A stretch of DNA of 64,000 nucleotides from Clostridiales bacterium (GCA_015069295.1 SVIW01000003.1:62001-126000); one strand, 5' to 3'; positions 37,659 through 46,421 are shown, counted from the first letter of the stretch. Made by a program: numbers and translations. Notes: generated from the letters alone by a model not told the origin.

Positions 37659-37687
37659 ATTATAGCATAGGGAATAGGAAAAGTCAA
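37659..37687 (-). promoter_or_regulatory. sigma-A promoter for the lipoprotein gene at 37255-37629
   Basis: On the minus strand TTGACT (37687-37682) and TATAAT (37664-37659), spacer 17. Confidence 0.8.
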
Positions 37688-37768
37688 TAGGGGATGTTAA
37701 AAAATTTACAAAATATTCCCGCCGTTAGAGTTGCATTATAAACGTATTTAAATTCCAAAGCCCTTTCC

Positions 37769-37841
37769 GTAGGGGAATAGCATCCTCCCGCCGTTTTCCG
37801 AAAGGATGAAATACAAACGGGAGGCTAATAGCCTCCCCTAC
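37769..37841. repeat. REP-like element, copy 1
   Basis: About 73 bp bounded by GTAGGGGA and TCCCCTAC, with CATCCTCCCG...CGGGAGGCTAATAGCC inside. Its sister follows 54 bp downstream. Together they fill most of the 415-bp gap between the two lipoprotein genes. Confidence 0.8.
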
Positions 37842-37895
37842 GGATATGTTTTGCGGTTGGCAAGGTGTATTGAGTTCTCAATTATTACCGTAATT

Positions 37896-37971
37896 GTAGG
37901 GGAGGATAGCATCCTCCCGCTGTTTTCCGAAGGGAGTGAAACAAAAACGGGAGGCTAATAGCCTCCCCTAC
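37896..37971. repeat. REP-like element, copy 2
   Basis: Same bounds and inner palindrome as 37769-37841, with several substitutions and a few extra bases (GAGTGAAACAAAAACGGG in place of GATGAAATACAAACGGG). Confidence 0.8.
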
Positions 37972-38010
37972 GAAGATATGAAAAATTTTCTGCGCCAACG
38001 AAAAACGCAA

Positions 38011-38037
38011 AAAAATCCGCGCCGTAAAGGCGCGGAT
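38011..38037 (-). terminator. intrinsic terminator for the minus-strand gene at 38045
   Basis: On the minus strand ATCCGCGCC / GGCGCGGAT with a short loop, followed by a run of seven T. Confidence 0.82.
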
Positions 38038-38044
38038 AAATAGG

Positions 38045-38434
38045 TTATTCTTTTACGAGGTTGTAGGTAATACCGCCCATTTTTAAAGTCAGCGTATCGC
38101 CGTCGCGTTCTGCAACGACAACAGGGTCGTCAAGGTCGTCGTAAAAAGTCAATTTCCCGTCCGATTCCTTCCAATGGAAGTCCTCGTCTTCAAATTCGTT
38201 GCCCATCTTCATACGCATTTCGCCCGTTCCGTCTTCATAGAGCTTAATCACGAGGATATCTTCCGCGACCGTAGCGTCCATCAACGTTTCGCCAATCTCG
38301 TATACCTTGCCTTCGTATTCTACGCTTTTAAGCTTGTAGGTGCCCTCTACGCCCCCGCACGCCGTAAGCAGCAGCATACAGAGAGAAAGCACAGCGATAA
38401 AAGTAGAAAGTAAAAAGTTTTTCCATTTTTTCAT
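38045..38434 (-). CDS. small lipoprotein, lipocalin-like beta domain (paralogue)
   Basis: 129 residues. Lipobox LLTAC after a 24-residue signal peptide, then GGVEGTYKLKSVEYEGKVYEIGETL...FHWKESDGKLTFYDDLDDPVVVAERDGDTLTLKMGGITYNLVKE. Same plan as the neighbour at 37255, so a tandem duplication that has since diverged, with a separate promoter and terminator each. Confidence 0.8.
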   Translation of the reverse strand: MKKWKNFLLSTFIAVLSLCMLLLTACGGVEGTYKLKSVEYEGKVYEIGETLMDATVAEDILVIKLYEDGTGEMRMKMGNEFEDEDFHWKESDGKLTFYDDLDDPVVVAERDGDTLTLKMGGITYNLVKE

Positions 38435-38466
38435 CTTTACGTCCTCCTGCTTTTTCTAGTATACGC

Positions 38467-38495
38467 AGTATATCACAATTTTGTCCGTTTGTCAA
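38467..38495 (-). promoter_or_regulatory. sigma-A promoter for the gene at 38045-38434
   Basis: On the minus strand TTGACA (38495-38490) and TATACT (38472-38467), spacer 17. Confidence 0.82.
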
Positions 38496-38531
38496 TACCC
38501 GAAATTGCGGTGTTTTTCCGTTGCCCGATTT

Positions 38532-38750
38532 TTATAAAAGGAACCCAAACAGTTCGTTCGGCGTAACGTCTAAGCGGTTGCAAAGATACACGATTTTTTC
38601 ATAATCGAGCTGCACCTTTCCCGTTTCGTAATCGCTATAATCGGGTTGCCGCTTTCCCAGCTCCGCCGCAATTTGTTTTTGCGTAATCCCTTTTGCCTGC
38701 CGTGCCGCTTTCAAGTTTTCCCCAACCGTCTTTGCAATATCCGTCGCCAT
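38532..38750 (-). CDS. XRE-family transcriptional regulator
   Basis: 72 residues, a single Cro/CI-type helix-turn-helix: NLKAARQAKGITQKQIAAELGKRQPDYSDYETGKVQLDYEKIVYLCNRLDVTPNELFGF. No effector domain. Probably autoregulated through the TCCTAT sites just upstream. The target genes cannot be told; it is not adjacent to a toxin gene. Confidence 0.85.
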   Translation of the reverse strand: MATDIAKTVGENLKAARQAKGITQKQIAAELGKRQPDYSDYETGKVQLDYEKIVYLCNRLDVTPNELFGFLL

Positions 38751-38767
38751 AATTTCCCCTATCTTTA

Positions 38768-38833
38768 TCCTATTTTATTTAAATTATAGGAAAATATCCC
38801 ATAACAGGTTTCGAGTATGGAAAAAAATCCTAT
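38768..38833 (-). promoter_or_regulatory. candidate operator of the XRE gene
   Basis: An inverted repeat TCCTAT (38768-38773) / ATAGGA (38786-38791) lies just upstream of the XRE start, and a third TCCTAT stands at 38828-38833. AT-rich surroundings. Repressor binding is inference. Confidence 0.35.
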
Positions 38834-38868
38834 ATCCGCAGAGATAGCAGAGATAGGGGAAAAGAAAT

Positions 38869-39108
38869 TTACAGCTTTTTAATTTTTACGTTTCCGCAAA
38901 GCACGTCCGAATAGGAGTAGGCGGTTTTTCCTAAAAAGTCCTTATCGTCGGGTTTCACGGTAAACAACGCCGGATAAATGCCGGACAAAATCCCTGAAAA
39001 GCTGACGGTTTTGTTTCTGCCGAGGTTGACGCGCACGGCAACGCGCGCGCTGGCGCAGTCTTTTACCATTTGTTTGACGTCTTTGATATTTTTCGTGGGC
39101 TTTATCAT
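38869..39108 (-). CDS. veg: Veg-family protein
   Basis: 79 residues. Small basic Sm-like protein known from Bacillus, where Veg promotes biofilm formation. Matches the family in the order DIKxxx...G.(R/K)V.V(R/K)...GR.K...GIL...YP.LF.V......AYSYSDVL. In Bacillus veg lies upstream of ispE; here it is divergent from the SPOCS gene that precedes ispE, so the neighbourhood is conserved. No good ribosome site; CATACT lies about eight bases before the ATG, so the message may be nearly leaderless. Confidence 0.88.
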   Translation of the reverse strand: MIKPTKNIKDVKQMVKDCASARVAVRVNLGRNKTVSFSGILSGIYPALFTVKPDDKDFLGKTAYSYSDVLCGNVKIKKL

Positions 39109-39238
39109 ACGCTTAGTATGCCCAAAAAAGCGGAAAAAGATACGAGGGAAGGAAAAATATGGCTAAATCCGTTCTATGCGGCGAGGGGTTTGCATACGAT
39201 AGAGGGACGAAAAAGAGGAGAAAAGGAGGCTTTTAACT

Positions 39239-40726
39239 ATGTCTGTAAAACCGCAATTTGACACCTACCGCTATATCGGGGAAGTCTGTCGTTTGCACGG
39301 GCAATCGGCGGTAGAATGCCGCCTACCAGGCAGCGAAATCAGCGGAGTTTTGGCAATCCACGCCAAGGCAGTCCCCGCAGAATGTTCGTGCGCTGACGGC
39401 GAAGTGCGCTATAACGGAAAGGTATTGCTTAGCATCGTTTACGAGGACGGGGAAAAGAAGGTATGCCGCGCGGAACGGGGAGCGGAATTTTTCCACAAAG
39501 CGGAGGGCGGGCTCGTTTCGCCCGCGTGCTTTGCGAAGTGTATTTTTAGCGCGGAAAACGTAACGTGGCGGCGCGAGGGGTCGGGGGTGTATATTTCCGT
39601 CGTCGTGGACGCGGATATTTACGTATACGGCAGCCGACAAATCGAATATCTCTCGGGCGGCGAGGGCTTAGTGTGCCAAAAACGCGCGCTTTCCCTTTGT
39701 AAGACGATTTGCGTTTCGGGAGAAACGGAAGGCGAGGACGAATTTGAAGCGGACGAAGTGGGCGATATTTTGCTGCACAGCGAAACGGCGGTCGTGCACT
39801 CCGTCAGCGCGGGCGCGGGGCAAATCGATATCGAAGGGGAATTGGCTTTGAACATTTGCGTGTTGAAAGGCGAGGACGAAATTCGCTCTTACGAGCGGTT
39901 GTTGCCCTTCCGTATGCAAATCCCTGCCGACGAAGCCTTCGGCAGAATAAGCGCGTGCGCGCACGCGCTGGTAAAATCGGCGCACTTGACCGCGGGAGTG
40001 GACGAGGAGAGGGGAAAGAGCAAAATTTTGTTTTCCTATTGTATCTCCGCCGACTGTTTCTTGTCCGTGCAAGAGGAAATCTCCGTGGTTGCAGACGCCT
40101 TTTCGGTTGAGAAAGAAATGCTGCTCACAAAGAAAAAGGACGGGGGCAGGTATTTGATGAGTCAAATAAAATGCACCGAACGGGTCAGCGGCGTCGCGGC
40201 TTTGTCGGCGGGCGGGGACGAGAGTTTTTCCTTGCAGGCGGCGGTGTTGCCGCACGCGGAAATCCTTTGTAAAAGAACGGAAAACGGGTTTGAAGCAGAA
40301 GGGGCGGTTTTGGCGGAGGTCCTGCTTTGCGGAGCGGACGGAACGCATAAGAGCGCGCGGCTGTCCCTACCGTTTATTTTCCCTTTGAACGTCGACGGGG
40401 AAGAGGTCGAGGCGGAAGGAATCGTCTGCGGTTTGAACGTGCGGCGTAAAAAAGGGGGCGAAACGGAAGCGGAAGCGACCTTAAAGCTTTGCGTTCGCGC
40501 TTACGCGAAAAAGGAATGGGAAAGCGTATGCGAGGCGGTTGAGGGGGAAGAATATCCTTGTGAAACGGCGGCGTTTTCCGTCTTCATTCCCTATGCGGGC
40601 GAGGGGGCTTGGGAGCTTTCCAAACGCTTGCGGCTTGCGCCCGAGGATTTACAAAAGCATAATCCCGACCTGCAATTTCCCTTGACGGGCAAGGAAAGGA
40701 TTTTCGTTTATCGGCAAATCCGATAA
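39239..40726 (+). CDS. SPOCS-domain (DUF3794) protein, SipL-like
   Basis: 495 residues. Repeated SPOCS/DUF3794-type segments (near 30-120, 150-265 and 290-420, with CSCADGEVRYNGKVLLSIVYEDGE, GQIDIEGELALNICVLKGEDEI and AEGAVLAEVLLCGADG as strand patterns), then a short LysM-like end (ELSKRLRLAPEDLQKHNPDLQFPLTGKERIFVYRQI). This matches the plan of SipL, the Clostridioides protein that tethers the coat morphogen SpoIVA to the forespore. ATG with a perfect AAGGAGG ten bases upstream. A CATACGAT near 39193 resembles a sigma-E -10, but the -35 is poor. Confidence 0.85.
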   Translation: MSVKPQFDTYRYIGEVCRLHGQSAVECRLPGSEISGVLAIHAKAVPAECSCADGEVRYNGKVLLSIVYEDGEKKVCRAERGAEFFHKAEGGLVSPACFAKCIFSAENVTWRREGSGVYISVVVDADIYVYGSRQIEYLSGGEGLVCQKRALSLCKTICVSGETEGEDEFEADEVGDILLHSETAVVHSVSAGAGQIDIEGELALNICVLKGEDEIRSYERLLPFRMQIPADEAFGRISACAHALVKSAHLTAGVDEERGKSKILFSYCISADCFLSVQEEISVVADAFSVEKEMLLTKKKDGGRYLMSQIKCTERVSGVAALSAGGDESFSLQAAVLPHAEILCKRTENGFEAEGAVLAEVLLCGADGTHKSARLSLPFIFPLNVDGEEVEAEGIVCGLNVRRKKGGETEAEATLKLCVRAYAKKEWESVCEAVEGEEYPCETAAFSVFIPYAGEGAWELSKRLRLAPEDLQKHNPDLQFPLTGKERIFVYRQIR

Positions 40727-40764
40727 ATTTCACAAAAAATACGCTGGGAAAATCGTATAAAGCA

Positions 40765-40793
40765 TTGAAATTTTAGAAAAAATGTGCTACAAT
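40765..40793 (+). promoter_or_regulatory. sigma-A promoter upstream of ispE
   Basis: TTGAAA (40765-40770) and TACAAT (40788-40793), spacer 17. The expected transcript start, about 40800, is only a dozen bases before the hairpin at 40811. Confidence 0.8.
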
Positions 40794-40810
40794 TATATAG
40801 AACGAAGCCG

Positions 40811-40838
40811 ACGGCGGGGGAGTTCCCCGCCGTTTTTT
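40811..40838 (+). terminator. terminator-like hairpin between promoter and ispE
   Basis: CGGCGGGG / CCCCGCCG perfect 8-bp stem (ninth pair A-T), 5-base loop, six T. It stands after the promoter and ten bases before the ispE ATG, so it either ends read-through from upstream or attenuates ispE itself. Confidence 0.8.
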
Positions 40839-40847
40839 AGGTAGGGT

Positions 40848-41795
40848 ATGAAAACGGTAAAAATAAAATCCTATGCAAAAATCAATCTTACCCTGCTGAT
40901 CGACGGGATAGAAAACGGGTATCACTTACTCGATTCCTTGGTGGCGAGTATCGATTTGTACGATTATCTCGTTATCAAGAAAAAAAAGGGCGATTTAAGC
41001 GCGGTAACGATGAAAGGGATGGGCAGCGAAAGCATTCCGCCCGAAAAAAACAACGCCTTAAAAGCGGCGGAAGCCTTTTCGAAACGTTTTCAAACGCAGG
41101 GCGCGGATATCACCGTGTACAAAAATATCCCCATCGGCGCGGGGCTTGGCGGTTCGTCCGCCGACGTCGTCGGGGTGTTAAACGGTATGGCGAAGCTGTA
41201 TAAAGTTACCGACCGCGCGGCGTTAAAAGCCTTGGCGGACGAGCTGGGCAGCGATACGGGATATATGCTTGACGGCGGCTTTGCCCGCATACGCGGGCGA
41301 GGGGAACTCGTAGAGCGGTTGCCGATAAAAACGAAACTGCATTTTCTTTTGCTTTGCCCCTCGTTTTCCGTCAGCGCGGGAGACTGCTATCGCAAGTATG
41401 ACGAGCTGCCCCACACCCTTGCGCTTCGCCCCGATTTTACGGGGGAATGTATCCGCGCGTTACAGCGCGAAGATAAAAACGAGCTGGGCAGGTATTTGAC
41501 GAACGACCTTTACCCTCCTGCAATCGCGCTCAACGCGGACGTGGAAAAAACCTATTGCGAAGCGGCGTCTTTCTCGCCCTTGGGCACGGTTATGACGGGT
41601 TCGGGCAGCGGCGTTATCGCCTTTTTTGAAACGAAAGAGCTTTGCGATTGGGCAAAGAGTAGGTATAGGGGCAAGTGCCGCGCGTATACGGTATCGACGG
41701 TGATCCCCGATTACGTGGGACAGGGAAAAAGCGTATGGAAAAATCCGTACGCCTTGACGGACGAAGAAAACGAACTCTTGCAAAGAGAAGAATAA
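40848..41795 (+). CDS. ispE: 4-diphosphocytidyl-2-C-methyl-D-erythritol kinase
   Basis: 315 residues, GHMP kinase of the non-mevalonate (MEP) isoprenoid pathway. Start motif KIKSYAKINLTLLI with NGYHLLDSLVASI, the ATP-binding IPIGAGLGGSSADVVGVL, and the C-terminal MTGSGSGVIAFF. A little longer than usual (about 285) because of a charged tail. ATG follows TAGGTAGGG. The leader holds a promoter and a terminator-like hairpin. Confidence 0.94.
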   Translation: MKTVKIKSYAKINLTLLIDGIENGYHLLDSLVASIDLYDYLVIKKKKGDLSAVTMKGMGSESIPPEKNNALKAAEAFSKRFQTQGADITVYKNIPIGAGLGGSSADVVGVLNGMAKLYKVTDRAALKALADELGSDTGYMLDGGFARIRGRGELVERLPIKTKLHFLLLCPSFSVSAGDCYRKYDELPHTLALRPDFTGECIRALQREDKNELGRYLTNDLYPPAIALNADVEKTYCEAASFSPLGTVMTGSGSGVIAFFETKELCDWAKSRYRGKCRAYTVSTVIPDYVGQGKSVWKNPYALTDEENELLQREE

Positions 41796-41813
41796 AAATA
41801 ACGGGAGACGGTT

Positions 41814-42782
41814 ATGGAAGAAAGAATGATTGACGACGAATACGGCCGCGGCGTGCGTTTGAAAAAGACGGCGGACGGCTACGTAGACGTTACGGACGAG
41901 CTTGCAGACGAGCTTGCAGACGAACTTGCGGGCGAAGGGGTTGCTCGGCAGGAAAGCGACGAAGTGCATTTTGAATTTCCGATGCTGGACGAGGACGACG
42001 AAGACCTCGTAGGACTTAGCAACGAGGAAGCGGCGGCGCTCCGTCAAAAGAAGAAAGAGGCGGCGGCAAAGCGCAAGGCGAAATACGACCGCGTTTGCGC
42101 GGAAGGGGAGGCTTTGCTTGATTCGGGCAGCTACCACGCGGCGGAGCTCAAATTTGAAAAGGCTTTGGAAATGGACGAGCTGGCGACGGTGGCGTCCGTG
42201 GGGTATTGGCGTGCAAAAACGGCAAACTTTACCGACCCCGACGTACTGATTGGCGAATATGCGGCGACCGGGATTGAAAGTTTGGAATACGACCTTGGTT
42301 TGGAAGCGACGGACATCATCAAGCGCGATTATAAAGAAGTTTTTAAAAAGCGCATTGCCGAGCTGGAAGAGGAAGAAAAGCCTTTAGTGGAAAGGGTAGA
42401 AAAGGTGCAAGAACGTCGCCGCGACGTGCTTTCTTCCCGCGTACAACGGGCGTGTTTAGCGTTCGTTGCCTCGGCAATTCCCTTTATCGTGGGCTTGATA
42501 TTGACGATTATTTACGCGTTAAAAATTCCGACGGTAAACGATAATACCTACGTTTTGCCTACGGCGGTATTAGGCGGCGTAACCTTCCTGCTGCTGTTCG
42601 TATTTATCGTGTTTGCCAACCGTTTCCTCAACGGAATCCGTATGTATCGCAGGAACGAACGGCTGTCCTCGACGGAGGAAGGGGAACGCTTGCTCGTAAT
42701 CCGCGCCTATAAAGAACTCTATCAAGACCTCCTTTCCCAAAATGAAAACTCTTTCGCAGGCGGCGAGGACGAAGAAGAATAA
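41814..42782 (+). CDS. TPR-like membrane protein of unknown function
   Basis: 322 residues. An acidic N-terminus with three tandem copies of DELA (DELADELADELAG, encoded by 12-bp repeats), a basic coiled-coil-like stretch (AALRQKKKEAAAKRKAKYDR), a TPR-like helix pair (GEALLDSGSYHAAELKFEKALEMDELATV), another coil (RIAELEEEEKPLVERVEKVQERRR), and two membrane segments near 218-242 and 252-275. C-terminal tail acidic. GGGAG before ATG, 18 bases after ispE. Not a family I can name. Confidence 0.75.
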   Translation: MEERMIDDEYGRGVRLKKTADGYVDVTDELADELADELAGEGVARQESDEVHFEFPMLDEDDEDLVGLSNEEAAALRQKKKEAAAKRKAKYDRVCAEGEALLDSGSYHAAELKFEKALEMDELATVASVGYWRAKTANFTDPDVLIGEYAATGIESLEYDLGLEATDIIKRDYKEVFKKRIAELEEEEKPLVERVEKVQERRRDVLSSRVQRACLAFVASAIPFIVGLILTIIYALKIPTVNDNTYVLPTAVLGGVTFLLLFVFIVFANRFLNGIRMYRRNERLSSTEEGERLLVIRAYKELYQDLLSQNENSFAGGEDEEE

Positions 42783-42790
42783 AAACAAAC

Positions 42791-42827
42791 CCGCGTTTCG
42801 TGTAAAAAGCGAAACGCGGTATTTTTT
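42791..42827 (+). terminator. intrinsic terminator
   Basis: CCGCGTTTCG / CGAAACGCGG stem with a 9-base loop, then TATTTTTTT. Confidence 0.88.
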
Positions 42828-42881
42828 TGTCCGCAGAGGTATAGGCACGCCCGCTTTTTATTATAAGGAAGTAAAATTCTC

Positions 42882-42910
42882 TTGATTTTGCGAAAAAATC
42901 GTGCTATAAT
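42882..42910 (+). promoter_or_regulatory. sigma-A promoter of the ABC exporter operon
   Basis: TTGATT (42882-42887) and a perfect TATAAT (42905-42910), spacer 17. The ATG at 42919 is only eight bases past the -10, so the message should be leaderless or nearly so. Confidence 0.82.
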
Positions 42911-42918
42911 AAAGGCGT

Positions 42919-44661
42919 ATGAAGAAAATTTTGCGCTATTTCAAGCCCTATAAAAGCCAAAGTTTCTTAGGTCCGCTTTTCAAATTATTAGAGGCGACCT
43001 TCGAATTGTTGGTGCCTTTCGTCGTCGCGGCAATCGTGGACGAGGGGTTTGGCGCGCGCATTGGCGGCGGGTATCCCAATGCAGACAAATCCTTTATCGT
43101 GTGGGCGTGCGTCCTACTCGTTGGGTTTGGATTGCTTGGATTTGTGTTCGCGGTGGCGGCGCAATATTTTTCCGCGCGCGCGGCTACGGGCGTATGCGCA
43201 GGCGTGCGTAAGGATTTGTTTAAAAAAGTGCAATCCCTCAGTTATAAAGACCTCGACGGTATCGGCGAAGCAACCGTTCTCACCCGTATGACGGGGGACG
43301 TAGACAAATTGCAGACGGGTATCAATCTGTTTTTGCGCCTGTTTTTGCGCTCGCCTTTTATCGTATTCGGAGCAATGTTTTGCGCGCTGTTTATCGACCC
43401 GACCTCGTTTGGTATTTTCGCCGTAACCATCGTCGTGCTTGCCGCCGTCGTGTATACGGTGATGCTGATTTGTATGCCGCTGTATAAAAAATCGCAGGAA
43501 AAGCTGGATAAAGTCCTGCTTTCCACCCGCGAAAACCTTTCGGGCGCGCGGGTGCTGCGAGCGTTTTGTCAGGAAGAGGACGAAAGAAAAACTTTCGACA
43601 AGCGCAACGGCGAGCTGAACAAGGAAAGAAAATTCGTCGGCGCGCTTGCCGCAATCACCAACCCCTTGACCTACGTGCTTATCAATCTCGCCGTAATAAT
43701 TCTTCTTTATACGGGCGCAATTCGCGTGGATAGCGGCAGCTTATCCCAAGGCGAAGTCATCGCTTTGTACAATTTGATGGGGCAAATCCTCATCGAGCTT
43801 ATCAAGCTGGCAAACCTTATCGTAACCGTCGCCAAAGCGGCGGCGTCGGGGAGCAGAATTGAAAGCGTACTGGCGATGCAATCCTCCCTTCAATGGGAAG
43901 AGACGTGTGAAAAGAGGGAGGAAGATTACGTCGTGTTCGACGGCGTAGGGCTGCGTTATCACGAAGGGGGCGAGGCGGCGCTTTCCGACCTTTCCTTTAC
44001 CGTGAAGAAGGGCGAAACGGTCGGCATTATCGGCGGTACGGGTTCGGGTAAAAGCACGCTCGTCAATCTTATCCCCCGTTTTTACGACGTAACCGAGGGG
44101 CAGGTACGTATTGACGGCGTAGACGTGCGCAGTAAAACGCAAAAGGAATTTTTGCGCAGCCGTATCGGCGTCGTGCCGCAAAAGGCGAAGCTTTTTAAGG
44201 GGAGTATCCGCAAAAACCTGCTGTGGGGCAAGAAAGACGCCACGGACGAGGAGCTTAAAACCGCGCTCTGTTTGGCGCAGGCGGACGGCGTCGTTTTCGA
44301 AAAGGGCGGGTTGGACGCTCTGGTCGAACAAGGCGGCAAAAACTTTTCGGGCGGGCAAAAACAGCGTTTGACGATTGCCCGCGCGTTGGTTCGGCGACCG
44401 GATATTTTGATATTGGACGATTCTTCTTCCGCGCTCGATTACGCAACGGAGGCAGAGCTTAGAAAGGCGTTGCGGGGTTTGCCCTCGACCACCTTTATCG
44501 TTTCCCAGCGGGCTTCCTCGGTGCGGGACGCGGATAAAATCGTGGTGCTTGACGACGGCAAAGCCGTGGGGATCGGTACGCACGAAAGCCTGATGCAGTC
44601 TTGTGAGGTCTATCGGGAAATTTATTATTCGCAGTACGAAGCGGAAGGGGGTAGCGTATGA
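42919..44661 (+). CDS. ABC exporter half-transporter, degenerate ATP-site subunit
   Basis: 580 residues: an N-terminal six-helix exporter domain (about 15-310) and a C-terminal nucleotide-binding domain with Walker A GGTGSGKST, Q-loop VVPQKAKLF, signature FSGGQKQRLTIARAL and Walker B LILDDSSSALD. The catalytic Glu after Walker B is Asp and the H-loop His is Gln (IVSQRASSV). In heterodimeric exporters such as TM287/288 and BmrCD one of the two ATP sites is degenerate in just this way. Overlaps the next gene by 4 bp (ATGA). Substrate unknown; drugs, lipids or peptides are possible. Confidence 0.92.
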   Translation: MKKILRYFKPYKSQSFLGPLFKLLEATFELLVPFVVAAIVDEGFGARIGGGYPNADKSFIVWACVLLVGFGLLGFVFAVAAQYFSARAATGVCAGVRKDLFKKVQSLSYKDLDGIGEATVLTRMTGDVDKLQTGINLFLRLFLRSPFIVFGAMFCALFIDPTSFGIFAVTIVVLAAVVYTVMLICMPLYKKSQEKLDKVLLSTRENLSGARVLRAFCQEEDERKTFDKRNGELNKERKFVGALAAITNPLTYVLINLAVIILLYTGAIRVDSGSLSQGEVIALYNLMGQILIELIKLANLIVTVAKAAASGSRIESVLAMQSSLQWEETCEKREEDYVVFDGVGLRYHEGGEAALSDLSFTVKKGETVGIIGGTGSGKSTLVNLIPRFYDVTEGQVRIDGVDVRSKTQKEFLRSRIGVVPQKAKLFKGSIRKNLLWGKKDATDEELKTALCLAQADGVVFEKGGLDALVEQGGKNFSGGQKQRLTIARALVRRPDILILDDSSSALDYATEAELRKALRGLPSTTFIVSQRASSVRDADKIVVLDDGKAVGIGTHESLMQSCEVYREIYYSQYEAEGGSV

Positions 44662-46400
44662 AAAAGCCTTCCGTAAAAGCACCTAAGGGCACGCTGAAAC
44701 GCATTTTACGCTACGTGGGCAGATACCCGTTTTCTTTGGCAGGCTCGGTGTTGTTTGCGCTATTGGGAGTGGCGGCAACCTTGTTCGTACCCGTCTATTT
44801 TGGCGACGCTATCGACTGTATTCTCGAAAGGGGCGTGCTGTGGACGGAATTACAATATATCTTCGTCAAAATCGCGGTAGCGGTGGGGATTGCCGCGCTG
44901 TCGCAGTGGCTGTCCAGCCTTTGCAATAACCGCATTTCTTGCAACGTCGTGCGGGATATACGAAAGGACGCCTTTCAAAAGCTCGGCGATTTGCCCTTGC
45001 AGTATATCGATAAGAAATCGCACGGGGATATCGTCAGCCGTATCGTGGCGGACGCCGACCAGTTTTCGGACGGGCTGTTGATGGGCTTTACCCAGTTTAT
45101 TAGCGGCTTTATGACAATTTTGGGTACGGTTGCGTTTATGCTTGTAACCAACTGGAAAATCGGGCTTATCGTAGTGTGCGCAAGCCCCCTGTCCCTGTTC
45201 GTGGCGCGCTTCGTTGCCACCCATACCCACAAATATTTTAAAGAGCAAACGGAGGCGCGCGGCCTCCAAACGGGCTTTTGCGAGGAAACCGTCGGCGGAT
45301 TAAAGACGGTCATTGCCTTTGCGCACGAAGAGGAGAACGAACAAGAGTTCAACGAAATCAACGCTCGCTTTGAAAAAGCGTCGATGAACGCCACTTTTTA
45401 TTCGTCGCTCACCAATCCTTCCACCCGTTTTATCAACAACCTTATCTATGCAACCGTTGCGCTGCTCGGCGCGTTCAGCGTAATTGGCGGCAGCTTGACG
45501 GTCGGCGGTTGGACGAAATTTCTCTCCTACGCCAACCAGTACACCAAACCCTTCAACGAGATTTCGGGAGTAATTACCGAACTGAAAGGCGCGTTCGTTT
45601 GCGCGGCGCGTATATTCGAGCTGACGGACGAGCCCGAACAGCCCTCGGACGAAAACGCCAAAGCCTTGGAAAACGTAAAAGGGCGGGTGGAGCTTTCAAA
45701 CGTCGATTTTTCCTACTCAAAAGAAAAACCTTTGATAGAAGATTTGTCCTTGTCCGTTGCGCCGGGACAGCGGATTGCCATCGTCGGCAGAACGGGTTCG
45801 GGAAAAACTACGCTAATCAATTTGTTAATGCGCTTCTACGACGTAGACGGCGGCGCGGTAAAATTAGAGGGCGAAGACGTGCGGGAGATTACCCGTTTGT
45901 CCTTGCGGCAAAACTACGGTATGGTTTTGCAGGAAACGTGGATTAAAAACGGCACGGTACGGGAAAATATAAAACTGGGCAAACCGAATGCCAGCGACGA
46001 AGAGATGATCGCGGCAGCGAAAGCGGCGCACGCGCATAGCTTTATCAAGCGTATGCAAAAGGGCTACGATACTCTGCTTGAAGACGGCGGGGGATTGTCG
46101 GAAGGGCAAAAACAGCTGCTTTGTATCGCGCGGATTATGTTGACCGACCCGCCGATGCTGATTTTAGACGAGGCTACCTCGTCCATCGATACCCGTACGG
46201 AACGAAAAATCAGCGATGCGTTTGCAAAGCTGATGGAGGGCAGAACTTCCTTTATCGTAGCGCACCGCTTGGCTACCATCGAAAACGCCGACAGGATTTT
46301 GGTGATGGAAAACGGGGGCGTGGTCGAGCAGGGCTCGCATACGGAACTGTTGCGGCGCAAGGGCGCGTATAGCCGATTGTACGACAGCCAATTTTCCTAA
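44658..46400 (+). CDS. ABC exporter half-transporter, partner subunit
   Basis: 580 residues with the same plan as its upstream neighbour. Walker A GRTGSGKTT, Q-loop MVLQETWI, Walker B MLILDEATSSIDTRTE with the catalytic Glu, H-loop IVAHRLATIENADRIL with the His. The signature reads LSEGQ, not LSGGQ, so it is this subunit's signature that completes the degenerate site formed with the partner's Walker motifs. Translationally coupled by the ATGA overlap, which suits obligate heterodimer assembly. Confidence 0.92.
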   Translation: MKKPSVKAPKGTLKRILRYVGRYPFSLAGSVLFALLGVAATLFVPVYFGDAIDCILERGVLWTELQYIFVKIAVAVGIAALSQWLSSLCNNRISCNVVRDIRKDAFQKLGDLPLQYIDKKSHGDIVSRIVADADQFSDGLLMGFTQFISGFMTILGTVAFMLVTNWKIGLIVVCASPLSLFVARFVATHTHKYFKEQTEARGLQTGFCEETVGGLKTVIAFAHEEENEQEFNEINARFEKASMNATFYSSLTNPSTRFINNLIYATVALLGAFSVIGGSLTVGGWTKFLSYANQYTKPFNEISGVITELKGAFVCAARIFELTDEPEQPSDENAKALENVKGRVELSNVDFSYSKEKPLIEDLSLSVAPGQRIAIVGRTGSGKTTLINLLMRFYDVDGGAVKLEGEDVREITRLSLRQNYGMVLQETWIKNGTVRENIKLGKPNASDEEMIAAAKAAHAHSFIKRMQKGYDTLLEDGGGLSEGQKQLLCIARIMLTDPPMLILDEATSSIDTRTERKISDAFAKLMEGRTSFIVAHRLATIENADRILVMENGGVVEQGSHTELLRRKGAYSRLYDSQFS

Positions 46401-46421
46401 CGGAACGCAGCCTTATAAAAA

